A DNA stretch of 64,000 nt from Thalassobius sp. Cn5-15 (GCF_022347685.1 NZ_JAKRGF010000001.1:558001-622000); one strand, 5' to 3'; counted from the first letter of the stretch, positions 17,131-25,932 are shown. Numbers and translations: made by a program. Notes: generated by a model from the letters alone, not told the origin.

Positions 17131-18650
17131 CTATCCAGATCCTTTTGGGGTGCCTGCCAGCCTTCGGGGGTGCCGAGAGGCGGCGCAATCATAGTTCCGC
17201 TTTCGACATGCCCCGCCCGCGGTGCGCGGGGTTTGTCTTGCGGCCGCTTGATGATGATCGGACGGCTCATGCAAGCGTACCGAACCTCGTCCGCGCAATG
17301 GTCTTCCATGTCTGTGTTCAGATCCTCCGGCCGGTCCTCATCGTGGATAAGCGCGGGGATTGTGCGGATCGCATGGATATTGTTCTGAAACAAATACAAC
17401 ATCGGGCGCTTCTGCCCGTCGCTGCACATCTGGCCGTTAAGCCTCGCCCGCATCTGATCCCAGCCGCCAGATGGGTTCTGGCCCGTGCCGACACGCGCGT
17501 TATTCGCCTTTTTCAGCGACTTGATGCCCTTTCCGCCCTCGTTATAGAGGGTTTCGGCGGGCGGCGGGCCGCTCTGACTGCCCCACATCGCGGGGTCGCA
17601 CACGGTATAGGCAAACTGTTCGCCCTTGGATCGGGCCAAGATGCCGTCGCGGACCTCCTCCACATCGAGGCGCACACCTTTGTCGTCCTCAAATTTGCCA
17701 TGCTCATCTGTCTTGATCCCGTACCACTCCCGATACCGGATCAAAGCACCGCGCGGGAACGCGCCGTATCTGCCGTCAGCGATAGCGTACCAGCCCACAG
17801 AGAATGGCTTTGCATAGCCCCAGTCCATCGCACGAAAGCGCGTCCATTCCGCCGGAATGCGGAACGGCTTGATCACATGCGTATCTTCATCCCAGCGGTC
17901 GAAGAATGCGCCGTCGATCACGTTCCAGTCGCCATCCCGCATAGCCTTCACCAGCGCGTCAGACCCCAAACCAGACAGACGATCCATGTAATTCGGGTCG
18001 GCCTTTAACAGTTCCTTGTTGTCGTCCAGACGCGCCGGAATGTACTGGCGCATCATGCCGCCCTCTGACGGGGCCGTGCGGTAGATACGCAGAGGCTCTT
18101 GCCCGTCGATGAAGGTCTTCTTCACGAACAAATGCCCGACGTTGCCGGGGTTCGATCCGCACAATATGCGAGGGAAACGCCCCTCGTATTTCTTGGGCAA
18201 CTTGATGTTTGTCATGCGAACACGGTTGCGTAGGAAGCGGTAGATTTTATCCGTGAACAGCGTCAACTCATCAATCAACAGGACATGTATTTCAGCGCCC
18301 TGATATTTGAAGCGGTGCTTTTCCTGCTGACAGTGACACAGGTGGATCTTGCTGCCGTTCCAAAACCGGATTTCCGTTTCGATGATCTCGACCTTGCCGC
18401 GCTCGACCCACGGATGCAGCAGGTTTCGGTATCCGGTCGGACCCTCTACGTGGTTCTTCACCAGATCATCGAAGATACGGCGGAACAGATAGATTTGCAG
18501 ACCTGGGATTTCCATTGCCCAAGCGATTGAGGCCACGCGCATCAGGTGGCTTTTCCCGCCACCAGCGGCCCCCCCATACAAAATCTCTGTTGCCTTTGAA
18601 TTGAATGCTTGGATTTGCTTTGGTTGTAAGCCCAAGGCAACGGTCTGCAT
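17127..18650 (-). CDS. terL: terminase large subunit
   Basis: 507 residues. The ATPase domain has Walker A GGAAGGGKS at residues 26-34 and Walker B HVLLIDELT near residue 130, followed by a coupling segment (LCGSNPGN). The nuclease domain starts around RAMDWGYAKPFSVGW (residue about 270), where the first acidic residue sits, with a later VCDPAMWG strand. It is the motor that cuts and packages phage DNA through the portal. It begins right after the small subunit stop and overlaps the portal start by four bases. Confidence 0.9.
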   Translation of the reverse strand: MQTVALGLQPKQIQAFNSKATEILYGGAAGGGKSHLMRVASIAWAMEIPGLQIYLFRRIFDDLVKNHVEGPTGYRNLLHPWVERGKVEIIETEIRFWNGSKIHLCHCQQEKHRFKYQGAEIHVLLIDELTLFTDKIYRFLRNRVRMTNIKLPKKYEGRFPRILCGSNPGNVGHLFVKKTFIDGQEPLRIYRTAPSEGGMMRQYIPARLDDNKELLKADPNYMDRLSGLGSDALVKAMRDGDWNVIDGAFFDRWDEDTHVIKPFRIPAEWTRFRAMDWGYAKPFSVGWYAIADGRYGAFPRGALIRYREWYGIKTDEHGKFEDDKGVRLDVEEVRDGILARSKGEQFAYTVCDPAMWGSQSGPPPAETLYNEGGKGIKSLKKANNARVGTGQNPSGGWDQMRARLNGQMCSDGQKRPMLYLFQNNIHAIRTIPALIHDEDRPEDLNTDMEDHCADEVRYACMSRPIIIKRPQDKPRAPRAGHVESGTMIAPPLGTPEGWQAPQKDLDR

Positions 18651-18651
18651 C

Positions 18652-19305
18652 CTACTCGTCTTCCTCGTCGTCTTGCGTGGCGGCCGCCAGATCCTCGCGA
18701 TTTTGCAGATCCTCCAGCTCAGCCTGAATGTCGCCGTTCTCGCTGTTGAACAGGGTCAGCACCGGCACATCATCGTCGCCATCACCGCCGGTTTTGTTTC
18801 CCTGCAGTGCTGGGTGGGTCAGCGCCAGTTTATTCAGCGCAGCCAGCTTGTCGTGCATCTCAATCGCAAGGCCATACTTGGTCTGCTTGATGCTCTTGAT
18901 CGACGCCGAAACCTTGGGCGACAACTCGTCGCTGTCGATCAGCTGAAGGTGCGAAACCATCTGTTGATTGCCTGCGTCGTCCACAATCGGCATGCCCTCA
19001 TCATCCAGTAATTCCTTGGTTTCCCAAGTCGCCACATCGGTGATTTTGGCAAAGGCGATTGCCTCAAACTCATGACGGACACGGCTTTCGCTTGCCATCG
19101 ACCGCTGGGACAGCAACTCGTTGATACGCGGCTTGACGCCTTTCCGGCGCATCATGTTTTCATGGCGTCGCCCCACGCCGCCGTTGGCATCAAAGAACTC
19201 ACCCGCGACATTGCTGAAAGCGTGGATATATGCCTTTTTGGCATCCAGCATTTGAGCGTAGGCTTGGCAAAACGCCTCTGCCATCGTGTCGGGGTGCTTA
19301 CCCAT
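18652..19305 (-). CDS. terS: terminase small subunit
   Basis: 217 residues from ATG 19305, which has GGAGG six bases upstream; a longer frame to 19407 lies in the previous gene and lacks a ribosome site. The N-terminus is a DNA-binding helical region (FCQAYAQMLDAKKAYIHAF ... GVGRRHENMMRRKGVKPRINELLSQ) resembling the helix-turn-helix of Terminase_2-type small subunits. The C-terminal 50 residues are strongly acidic. It recognises phage DNA and loads the large subunit. The large subunit begins one base after its stop. Confidence 0.8.
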   Translation of the reverse strand: MGKHPDTMAEAFCQAYAQMLDAKKAYIHAFSNVAGEFFDANGGVGRRHENMMRRKGVKPRINELLSQRSMASESRVRHEFEAIAFAKITDVATWETKELLDDEGMPIVDDAGNQQMVSHLQLIDSDELSPKVSASIKSIKQTKYGLAIEMHDKLAALNKLALTHPALQGNKTGGDGDDDVPVLTLFNSENGDIQAELEDLQNREDLAAATQDDEEDE

Positions 19306-19582
19306 CTGCATCCTCCGCAGGGTGCCCCAGAGCGCCGTCGCGCCCTTCACGGAATGCTTGGCTGATTTCGACCTTGCGCAATCGCTCGTCGTGATCGTGA
19401 GACACACGCTTCAATTCCAGAATATCCTCGTGGATAGACTTGAAACCGCGCTCCACGATTTCACGGACGCTGGCGATGTCTGTCTTGATGCCCTTCACAG
19501 CGATAGCCACGCCGACGCCCCCGACAATGGCGGTCCCCGCCAGATATGGCAAAAGCTGATCTGTCATTTCTTGGAAGGTCAT
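19298..19582 (-). CDS. small phage membrane protein with coiled coil
   Basis: 94 residues. One hydrophobic segment at about 9-29 (LLPYLAGTAIVGGVGVAIAV) is followed by a charged helix that would form a coiled coil (SVREIVERGFKSIHEDILELKRVSHDHDERLRKVEI). It overlaps the terminase small subunit by eight bases. One membrane helix plus a coiled coil is seen in class III-like holins and spanin-like proteins, but no lysin gene is nearby, so a lysis role is only a possibility. Confidence 0.6.
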   Translation of the reverse strand: MTFQEMTDQLLPYLAGTAIVGGVGVAIAVKGIKTDIASVREIVERGFKSIHEDILELKRVSHDHDERLRKVEISQAFREGRDGALGHPAEDADG

Positions 19583-20226
19583 GCGCGTTCAAACCTCAAA
19601 TTTCCGGCGTTCACGCGGACAAAATAGTTCGCGCTTGGTGCGGTCGGGGCGCCTACCCCCAGAGTGACCATGTTGCCTGCGGGGATAACCACATCCGCCA
19701 GCGTTGGTCCGCCAATGTCGGAGGTGGTTGTGGTGACACTGGTGCGCTGCTTGGACGGGTTCTGATAATCGCGCAGCCCGAAGCCGGTTGAGCATTCATT
19801 CAGAAGGAACCCCTGAAACGCCTCGTTGTTGCTGTTGAATGAAAAGCTAGTGTGCCAGATCATCCAGCCCCACGCCTCTGCCAGCCCGTTGGAATTGTCG
19901 TGGATTGCATCAACGCCGGTCAGCTTCACATCAAACGGGAAGATCCAGCCCCCCAGAGAGTTTGTCATTCCCGCGCCTATTGCCAGGTTGTTCAGCGCAG
20001 TCACGTCGCCCAAGTCGGCCGTCTGGCTCTGATCGTTGGGGCCAAGCACCCCCACACCGTTGACCTCGTTAGGGTCCAGCAAATACTGGCCCGTGAAGTC
20101 GCGCAGGTAAGGCGCATGCTGGTTCAGCATGGCCTTAACTGTCTCGGTGTAATAAGTACCGCTATCCCCATCCCCAACTACGCCATTGCGGTTCAGAGAT
20201 AGGCGATCCTCAAGCTGCCAAGGCAT
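19579..20226 (-). CDS. phage tail-tip/fibre protein sharing an N-terminal anchor with the next gene
   Basis: 215 residues. The first 30 (MPWQLEDRLSLNRNGVVGDG then DSGTYYTETV) nearly match the start of the gene at 20239-20751, which suggests a common docking element on the virion. The rest is Gly/Asn/Thr-rich and beta-like, including WGWMIWHTSFSFNSNNEAFQ and a C-terminal VPVTLGVG-like strand set, in keeping with a carbohydrate-binding or fibre-tip fold. It overlaps the small membrane-protein gene by four bases. Confidence 0.6.
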   Translation of the reverse strand: MPWQLEDRLSLNRNGVVGDGDSGTYYTETVKAMLNQHAPYLRDFTGQYLLDPNEVNGVGVLGPNDQSQTADLGDVTALNNLAIGAGMTNSLGGWIFPFDVKLTGVDAIHDNSNGLAEAWGWMIWHTSFSFNSNNEAFQGFLLNECSTGFGLRDYQNPSKQRTSVTTTTSDIGGPTLADVVIPAGNMVTLGVGAPTAPSANYFVRVNAGNLRFERA

Positions 20227-20238
20227 TTATCAGATACC

Positions 20239-20751
20239 TTACGGCGCCGTGGGGGCGCTCATCCAAGCGGTTTTCTTGACCACAGTGCTGCCGCCAGCGG
20301 ACGCCAGCGTCACGGTGCCAGCCGCTTGGTTGTCGGTCACACTGTTGATGTAAGAAGACAGGTCAACGGTGATGTCAGCGGTGCCGCCATCGTTGTCGGT
20401 CAGTACAAGTTGACCTGCGCCGTTAATGCTGGCGCCATTCACATAGACATCGGTGGTCAGCGCAGACAGATCAATAGTCGTCGGGGCGCCGTTGTGGTCG
20501 GTGAAAGTCAGGATATTGGTGCCAGCGTTATAGGCCAGAGTGGCGGCGTCCACGGCCGCCTCAACGGCCGCCTTGTTCAAAAACACGCCATCATCGGTGC
20601 CGTTGGTCAGCAGGTTCCCTGCATCCGCGGAAATGGCCGCGATCAGCTTTTTCAGTTCAGTAACGGTTTCGACATAGTAGTCGCCGCTGTCGCCGTCGCC
20701 TGGGGTGCCACCACGGTTAAGGGGCAGTCGGTCTGTAAGTTGAAACGCCAT
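20239..20751 (-). CDS. phage fibre-associated protein, N-terminal anchor plus beta repeats
   Basis: 170 residues. The start (MAFQLTDRLPLNRGGTPGDG then DSGDYYVETV) matches the neighbouring 215-residue protein. The middle has DAGNLLTNGTDDGVFLNKAAV, a module also present in changed form in the 180-residue gene upstream (DAGNLLSTGSDGRYFLKKEDV). The remainder is Asp/Thr/Gly-rich beta repeats (LTFTDHNGAPTTIDLSALTTD, LVLTDNDGGTADITVDLSSY) of the kind found in phage fibre shafts. It ends MSAPTAP, like the 180-residue protein (MSLPTAP). These shared pieces indicate duplication and shuffling. Confidence 0.6.
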   Translation of the reverse strand: MAFQLTDRLPLNRGGTPGDGDSGDYYVETVTELKKLIAAISADAGNLLTNGTDDGVFLNKAAVEAAVDAATLAYNAGTNILTFTDHNGAPTTIDLSALTTDVYVNGASINGAGQLVLTDNDGGTADITVDLSSYINSVTDNQAAGTVTLASAGGSTVVKKTAWMSAPTAP

Positions 20752-20762
20752 CGTTCAGATCC

Positions 20763-21305
20763 TCACGGTGCAGTTGGTAGAGACATGAACCCAGCCGCCT
20801 TGCCGCCCCAGTGAACGCACTTCCAATCAGCGCCAGCACCAAGGACGAACAGCCAAGTTTCGCCAGTAGAGATTTTGAAATTGGGGTTGCCCCCGTTGAT
20901 CGTGGTGCCACCCGCAGGGGCAACCATCACTACGCCGCCAAATGCTGTGACCAAGACCTCATCAGCACTGGCGGGGGCCGAGGGCAACAGCATGCTGCCC
21001 GCCGACATCATTTTGACTCGCTCACCTACCGCAGCATTGGTGCTGCCGAAGGTGACACGGGTGTATTGTGTAACATCCTCTTTCTTGAGGAAATATCGAC
21101 CATCCGAGCCAGTCGATAGGAGGTTGCCGGCGTCGCTTGAGGGCGGCGCGGGCGCGGTGGAGGCGAGGTTCGCACGAAACTCTTTTCCATCCACCAGCGT
21201 CAAGACCAGATGATTGCCATCGACCCTGACGTTTTCGACCTCTGCGCTGTCCTGCATCGGCGGAAATATACTTCCGCCGACGATGTTTTGAGCCACTGCC
21301 ATCAA
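20763..21305 (-). CDS. phage fibre-associated protein (180 aa)
   Basis: 180 residues between the long fibre and the two anchor-type proteins. Near residues 57-78 it carries DAGNLLSTGSDGRYFLKKEDV, a module shared with the next gene. The C-terminal half (TINGGNPNFKISTGETWLFVLGAGADWKCVHWGGKAAGFMSLPTAP) looks like a small beta domain with two Trp and ends with the shared MS-x-PTAP motif. The gene is 9 bases from the fibre stop. Probably part of the same receptor-binding apparatus; no family is recognised. Confidence 0.6.
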   Translation of the reverse strand: MMAVAQNIVGGSIFPPMQDSAEVENVRVDGNHLVLTLVDGKEFRANLASTAPAPPSSDAGNLLSTGSDGRYFLKKEDVTQYTRVTFGSTNAAVGERVKMMSAGSMLLPSAPASADEVLVTAFGGVVMVAPAGGTTINGGNPNFKISTGETWLFVLGAGADWKCVHWGGKAAGFMSLPTAP

Positions 21306-21314
21306 ATAGATCGC

Positions 21315-24300
21315 TTACGGCTTGTCGCCAATTGCTGTCCAGTTGAGTTGCGCACTATTCACATCGTCGTCGCGATCAACTTGAAACTGCGTCGTGGTTT
21401 TGCTGCCGGATACAATCCAATAGGTGAAGTCTACATCACCTCCAGATGAAATGGCGATGCCGGGGGAGCCTACGCTTTCAAGTGCGAAGCTGAGTGAGTA
21501 GTTTGCGTTCGCGAAGGGTTGAGGCAGAGCAATGGTATCCGCGCTGTCGCTACCCGGCTGAATGCCCCACTGGATGCGCTTATTGCCAATATCCAGATAG
21601 TTGTTCTGATCATGAACAACGGTTGCTTCGCTTTCTGGGATCACAACTTGCTGGGCGCGTTTTGCCACCATTTTAACCCGAGTAGGTGTGGCCCAATTCC
21701 GCAGGTCGATCACTAGGCCGTCGGTTGTCATATCTGCGATGCTGAACGCCGCCTTATAGTCCGCGTTTTGTATGCCGTCTACAGCGTGGAAAAACCCGCC
21801 AGTCTTCAAGTCTTCAACTCGAACGCTGACTTCTTGGAAGTAAAATGTGGAGCCGACGTGACCTTCAAAATAGACAGTCACTTCCTGAAATTCGGGCGAT
21901 AGCGTATTCCAGACTTTGCCCGTCGCGACGGTCCCGCCATTGGCTACATCGGTCCAATCTAGGACAATCTCAGTCACTGCTTGACTGGTGGTGCTGGGCG
22001 CCGGATCTGCCGCCTTTTCCGGCTCAAACAGACCTACGGACCATTCACCAACGCCAGCGTCAACAATGATTGCCATGCCGCCTGTCGTAGGAATGTCAAA
22101 GGTGCCGTCTGTCACGCCATTCAGCTTCTGGCCGGAAGGCACGGAAATGGTTGTATCTGTGGCTTCGATGGTGGCGCCAGCATTATACTTAAACTCAACA
22201 GCAAGCTGCTGCCCGGCAACCGGCGAGCCATTCGGCCCGATAACATCAAATCCGGTGAAGGGTGCTGGGTTTGTGTTTGTGGTCCGCATCTCGAAGATCG
22301 GCCCCGTGACTTTCACATACTCAATCACCATCGTGTAGGTCTGACCCTGAACAGTATCCCACTCCCCCGGCGAAGCCCCGCCGCCAAGCGATGATGCAAG
22401 GTATCGTGTGCTTCCAAAATTACCGTTGCTGCTTTGCGAAATCAGGGTGCCGCCAGTCCCTTCGCCTTCATAAAGCGATACCTGAAACGTATTGCTGCTG
22501 GCACCCGGGCTATTTCCTGCGTCCTCATCACCATAAATCTCCATAGTGATGACGCGACCTGTGTATTCAGCCACGAAAGACTGAATGATCGTCTGACCGT
22601 TTGCGTTCAACGTGATGTCGGACGCGGGATCAAATGGCGTTGGCGATCCACTATTAACCGACGCGCCGCCATTCGCGGGGATACCCTCCCCATCACCGGA
22701 GGTCACAATTCGCACTTCTTGAGAACCCACAGCATCAGGCAGAGTGATCGAATACGACGCATCGTCGTTGTGGTCGAGCCGGTAAACGCCCTCACGAGCA
22801 AGGGTTTCGGATACAGCGGTATTGCCGCGCGGGGTGAGGGAGCGCGTTTCTACACGCGACACGTTGCCGGAGGCGTCCACATGCCATGCGTGCGTCACTG
22901 GATCTGTGGCGGTGTCGGTGCCGGTGTAGTATGCCAGCACATCCACTGCCGCGCCAATGGCGGTGATCGCCTCTGCATCTGTTGGCTGTAGGCGAGTGTC
23001 GGGGTCAACGGTCGTGTTGCTCAAAAACACGCGGTCTTTTGCGGAGGTGGTCGGCTCCAGAATACGGGTCAATTTCCCGTTGGTTGGATCGGACAGCCAC
23101 GCATAGGTGGCATCATTGGTACTGTCATCTGTCCCGTTGTAATAGAAAACGCGGTCATAGTTTGCCGCACCACCAGCATTCACAACGGCCTGAGCTTCTG
23201 CATCTGTCGGCGCCCCAGACGCGCTGGGGTTCATCCCAGAGTTAGGGATGAAGACGCGGGTTTTCCCTGCGGCCTTGACGTGCGTCAGAGATGTTTGCCA
23301 GCCAGCGGGGAGAGGTGGTGTGTCGTAATATTCAAACCAGCGCACCCCATCATCGTAGGCTTCAACATGGATGTCGCCTTCTTTGGCACCAGTTGGCGCA
23401 TTTGCGGGAACCGCCCCCAAGTTTGATCCCGCTGCATTATGAAAGGTAATTTTGCGGTCTTCCGGCACAAACAACTTGCCGTCAGAACCTTTAACCAGAT
23501 CATTGTCTGCGTCTACAGAGATCAGGTCATCAGGGTCCAACATGTGCAGGCCGTCTGATCCAGCCTTAAGCAACTGCTCTGCATCGCCAGACGGCGCCTG
23601 TGCTGGGTGCTTATGGTCCTCACGGGCATATCGCGCCACGGTGCCCACGGCGCCGGCAGCGTCGTCAGATGCAGGACTAATGCCCGTGGCCGGAGACACT
23701 GCCGCCATGCCGGTGAACGACGCGGAAACTGCCCACGAACCATTGGTGCGAGTAAACCAACGCGCGCCATCATCGTAGACCTCAAGGTGGACATCGCCGT
23801 CGTCTGGCGATGCAGGTGCCGACAGAGGGGCAAGCCCCATGTCATTTCCTGCCGCATCCGCAACAGTCAGGTTCATGTCCACAGTGGCCGTCGGCACGGG
23901 CTGCCAATTGCCGGACGGGTCAACAAAAAACGCGGCGCCGGTGGCAATGTTCACGCCCCATTCAGTACCCGCTGGCGCGGCACCCGTCAGGTTGGTGGTG
24001 GATCGTACCACCTCATCTGGGATGGTGACGAAATGCAGGCCGTCAGTGCCCACGGTGATTGCGTTGTTGGCATCGCCAGACGGCGCCTGCGCCGCGTGTT
24101 TGTGGTCGGCGTGCGCGGCATTGGTGGATGATCCGCCGGCGCCGGTAGCGTCGTCGGCTGCCGTAGTGGCTGCACCAAAAGTGGTTTGCAGGCCAGACAG
24201 ATCCACGGTGACATCGCTTGTGTCGTCGCGGGTCAGGGTCAGGGTTACCCCTGTCAGTGAGGCGGAGGTGATGCGCGCCAGATTGGTGTCGTCCATCAAC

Positions 24301-24467
24301 GATGCGACGTTCACGGTAATGACGCTTCCATCGTTGGCGGTCAGCGTCAGCGTGTTGCCCGACAGGGCGCCAGAGGCAAGGCCGGTGGTACCGCCACCTG
24401 CCCCGCCCGCCAACGGGTCGGCCTGATCGGGAATGATGTCAACGGGGATGAGGTTAGTGTCAGCCAT
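21315..24467 (-). CDS. long phage tail fibre (1050 aa), modular
   Basis: 1,050 residues, Gly/Thr/Asp-rich and beta-like throughout. The first 100 residues contain shaft repeats (LTLTANDGSVITVNVASL, LTLTRDDTSDVTVDLSGL). Two copies of a module A-x-x-DHKH-x-AQAPSGDA ... GSDGLH (residues about 118-148 and 280-310) and two copies of a module ending DGDVHLEVYDDGARWFTR / EGDIHVEAYDDGVRWFEY (about 215-245 and 350-380) alternate. Two similar VFLSNTTVDPD / VFIPNSGMNPS units follow near residues 400-500. The C-terminal third contains FVAEYTGRVITMEIYGDED and later lectin-like beta regions. It probably binds the host surface. The repeats suggest growth by internal duplication. Confidence 0.75.
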   Translation of the reverse strand: MADTNLIPVDIIPDQADPLAGGAGGGTTGLASGALSGNTLTLTANDGSVITVNVASLMDDTNLARITSASLTGVTLTLTRDDTSDVTVDLSGLQTTFGAATTAADDATGAGGSSTNAAHADHKHAAQAPSGDANNAITVGTDGLHFVTIPDEVVRSTTNLTGAAPAGTEWGVNIATGAAFFVDPSGNWQPVPTATVDMNLTVADAAGNDMGLAPLSAPASPDDGDVHLEVYDDGARWFTRTNGSWAVSASFTGMAAVSPATGISPASDDAAGAVGTVARYAREDHKHPAQAPSGDAEQLLKAGSDGLHMLDPDDLISVDADNDLVKGSDGKLFVPEDRKITFHNAAGSNLGAVPANAPTGAKEGDIHVEAYDDGVRWFEYYDTPPLPAGWQTSLTHVKAAGKTRVFIPNSGMNPSASGAPTDAEAQAVVNAGGAANYDRVFYYNGTDDSTNDATYAWLSDPTNGKLTRILEPTTSAKDRVFLSNTTVDPDTRLQPTDAEAITAIGAAVDVLAYYTGTDTATDPVTHAWHVDASGNVSRVETRSLTPRGNTAVSETLAREGVYRLDHNDDASYSITLPDAVGSQEVRIVTSGDGEGIPANGGASVNSGSPTPFDPASDITLNANGQTIIQSFVAEYTGRVITMEIYGDEDAGNSPGASSNTFQVSLYEGEGTGGTLISQSSNGNFGSTRYLASSLGGGASPGEWDTVQGQTYTMVIEYVKVTGPIFEMRTTNTNPAPFTGFDVIGPNGSPVAGQQLAVEFKYNAGATIEATDTTISVPSGQKLNGVTDGTFDIPTTGGMAIIVDAGVGEWSVGLFEPEKAADPAPSTTSQAVTEIVLDWTDVANGGTVATGKVWNTLSPEFQEVTVYFEGHVGSTFYFQEVSVRVEDLKTGGFFHAVDGIQNADYKAAFSIADMTTDGLVIDLRNWATPTRVKMVAKRAQQVVIPESEATVVHDQNNYLDIGNKRIQWGIQPGSDSADTIALPQPFANANYSLSFALESVGSPGIAISSGGDVDFTYWIVSGSKTTTQFQVDRDDDVNSAQLNWTAIGDKP

Positions 24468-24481
24468 CGGTAAATCCTCGC

Positions 24482-24916
24482 TTACTGTTCGCTGCCACGG
24501 CGGGCCATCGCCATGTAGACGGCCTCATCAGCGGGGTCTTTGGTGAGAATGCGCAGACGCACGTAGTCGCCCAGTTCGGCCATGACCATGTTTTTGGCGT
24601 AGTCGGGGCCGGTGATGGTGGTCAGGACGCGCGCCTGATCGTCGTCCTCATAGGACTGCTTGGTTTCGATCACGACGCTGGAAGCGATAGAGCCTGCGTC
24701 ACAGCGGTAGTGCGCCACCTCGCGGCTCTGTGCGCTCTGGTCGGTTTCATAGCGCGTTCCGTTGATGGTCGCGCCGTAGACAGCAAAGGTCACTTCGCCG
24801 TCGCCAAGGGGCATCCATGCGGTTGCATCACCAGCGGCGTTACCAACAGCCACATCACGCACAACGGGCTTTGCCGAGGTGCCTTTCTTTTCGGACTTGG
24901 AATACACCACAGTCAT
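24482..24916 (-). CDS. phage protein of unknown function (144 aa)
   Basis: 144 residues, second gene of the phage transcript. It starts MTVVYSKSEKKGTSAKPVVRD. The middle is beta-like (GEVTFAVYGATINGTRYETD) and followed by an acidic, possibly helical C-terminal part with YVRLRILTKDPADEAVYMAMARRG. Placed between a related-looking gene (176 residues, also MTV-x-Y at its start) and the tail fibre, it may be a minor structural protein. No family is recognised. Confidence 0.55.
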   Translation of the reverse strand: MTVVYSKSEKKGTSAKPVVRDVAVGNAAGDATAWMPLGDGEVTFAVYGATINGTRYETDQSAQSREVAHYRCDAGSIASSVVIETKQSYEDDDQARVLTTITGPDYAKNMVMAELGDYVRLRILTKDPADEAVYMAMARRGSEQ

Positions 24917-24941
24917 GACAATTCTCCTGAATTTTGGGGGA

Positions 24942-25472
24942 TCAGTACGGGTCGTCCACGATCAGCTGGATGGCATATTGGCCGCTGTTGAGCGACAAGC
25001 ATTCGACGGCATAGAAGCCGTAGCCGGCCGCCCCGTCGCTTTCATCGACAATTGAGACCAAGCCCTGCGCCATCACAGTGTCATAACGGGCGACTTCGAT
25101 GCGCTCTGCATCTGTGATGTCTTCCCATCGCTTGAACACCACGGCAAATTCGGCGTCGATGGTGCCGTCTGTGATTAGCTGAACGCGCTTCTTGCTGCCC
25201 ATTGCTCCGGTCAATCCGGCGACGTCTGCCCACGGACCCCCGATATTGGCGGCAATGATTTTTTCGGATCGCACAATGACGCCCTGACGGATGCGGCGGA
25301 TACCGACGCGCAGGATCTCATCCTTGCGGTCAGTGCGGGTTCCTGTGGCGAAGCCGTTTTTGCGGGTCACATCCTCACTGATACCGACGCCGACAAATGG
25401 CGTCACATCGCCCACGGCGTCGATAACGGCCACCACGCGCTGTGGGCCGGCTTCATAATATTGGACTGTCAT
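24942..25472 (-). CDS. phage protein of unknown function, first gene of the structural transcript (176 aa)
   Basis: 176 residues, starting MTVQYYEAGPQRVVAVIDAVG. It is rich in beta strands (ILRVGIRRIRQGVIVRSEKIIAANIGGP, KKRVQLITDGTIDAEFAVVFKRW) with two strong hydrophobic strands near the end (YGFYAVECLSL, YAIQLIVDDPY). GGAG lies 6 bases ahead of ATG 25472. It begins just 11 bases downstream of a strong terminator hairpin, so its promoter must be upstream and is read through, or lies within the short gap. Function unknown. Confidence 0.55.
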   Translation of the reverse strand: MTVQYYEAGPQRVVAVIDAVGDVTPFVGVGISEDVTRKNGFATGTRTDRKDEILRVGIRRIRQGVIVRSEKIIAANIGGPWADVAGLTGAMGSKKRVQLITDGTIDAEFAVVFKRWEDITDAERIEVARYDTVMAQGLVSIVDESDGAAGYGFYAVECLSLNSGQYAIQLIVDDPY

Positions 25473-25482
25473 GGATGTTCTC

Positions 25483-25522
25483 CAAAAGAAAACCCCCGCC
25501 TACGTTTTCACGCGGGCGGGGG
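25483..25522 (-). terminator. strong rho-independent terminator ahead of the phage structural operon
   Basis: On the minus strand the perfect 8-base stem CCCCCGCC / GGCGGGGG (loop about 14 bases) is followed by TTTTCTTTT. It separates the KaiB-like gene from the phage transcript, leaving only about 11 bases before the first phage start. Confidence 0.8.
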
Positions 25523-25614
25523 TTCGTTGTAAACCAAAAGAAACCAAATCTTCCGATGATTAACTTCTGCCCAATATGCCGGAAAAAATCAAGCCTTTTG
25601 GATCATGTTATTAT

Positions 25615-25878
25615 CTAAATCCGATCCATTATTGTCTTTTGAAGCAAATCAAAAGGCGCCGTTCCTACACGGCATGCGGGCATTACCCCCTCTTGCTCGA
25701 TCACCAGCGTTGGGATCTCATGGATGTGATTGTGGATTGCGGCAATCGGCTCCCCTGCCAGATCAACGATGTTGAGTTCGATACCGGCTGTGTCCGCGAT
25801 GCGCTTAACGTTGGTCACGAATGCCTCAATGTCTGGTTCGGAATTGCCGTGCGTGAACAGTTTCAGACTGATGGCCAT
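25615..25878 (-). CDS. KaiB-like / thioredoxin-fold small protein
   Basis: 87 residues. The pattern LKLFTHGNSEPDIEAF ... ELNIVDLAGEP ... IHEIPTLVIE ... CRVGTAP follows the KaiB domain layout: an LKLY-type strand, a GN(T/S) turn, a helix, VIDV-x-x-x-P, the cis-Pro PTL strand and a G near the end. Classical thioredoxins have Cys-x-x-Cys where this has Gly-Asn-Ser-Glu, so it is probably not a redox enzyme. KaiB proteins bind other proteins, and some act outside clocks. No KaiC is visible here. It sits between the prophage structural operon and the serine recombinase. A GATAAT box lies just before ATG 25878, and the terminator at 25483 ends the transcript. A generic thioredoxin-like protein is the alternative. 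Confidence 0.5.
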   Translation of the reverse strand: MAISLKLFTHGNSEPDIEAFVTNVKRIADTAGIELNIVDLAGEPIAAIHNHIHEIPTLVIEQEGVMPACRVGTAPFDLLQKTIMDRI

Positions 25879-25904
25879 GCCAAATTATCCCCCGATTGAC
25901 TTGA

Positions 25905-25932
25905 ACGACTTTTGACACGACTTTTGACACGA
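25905..25932. repeat. 12-base tandem duplication near the integrase end
   Basis: The unit ACGACTTTTGAC is present twice in direct tandem, followed by ACGA, in the 142-base gap between the KaiB-like start and the serine recombinase stop. This gap is where an attachment core for the recombinase could lie; no core is proven. Confidence 0.6.
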
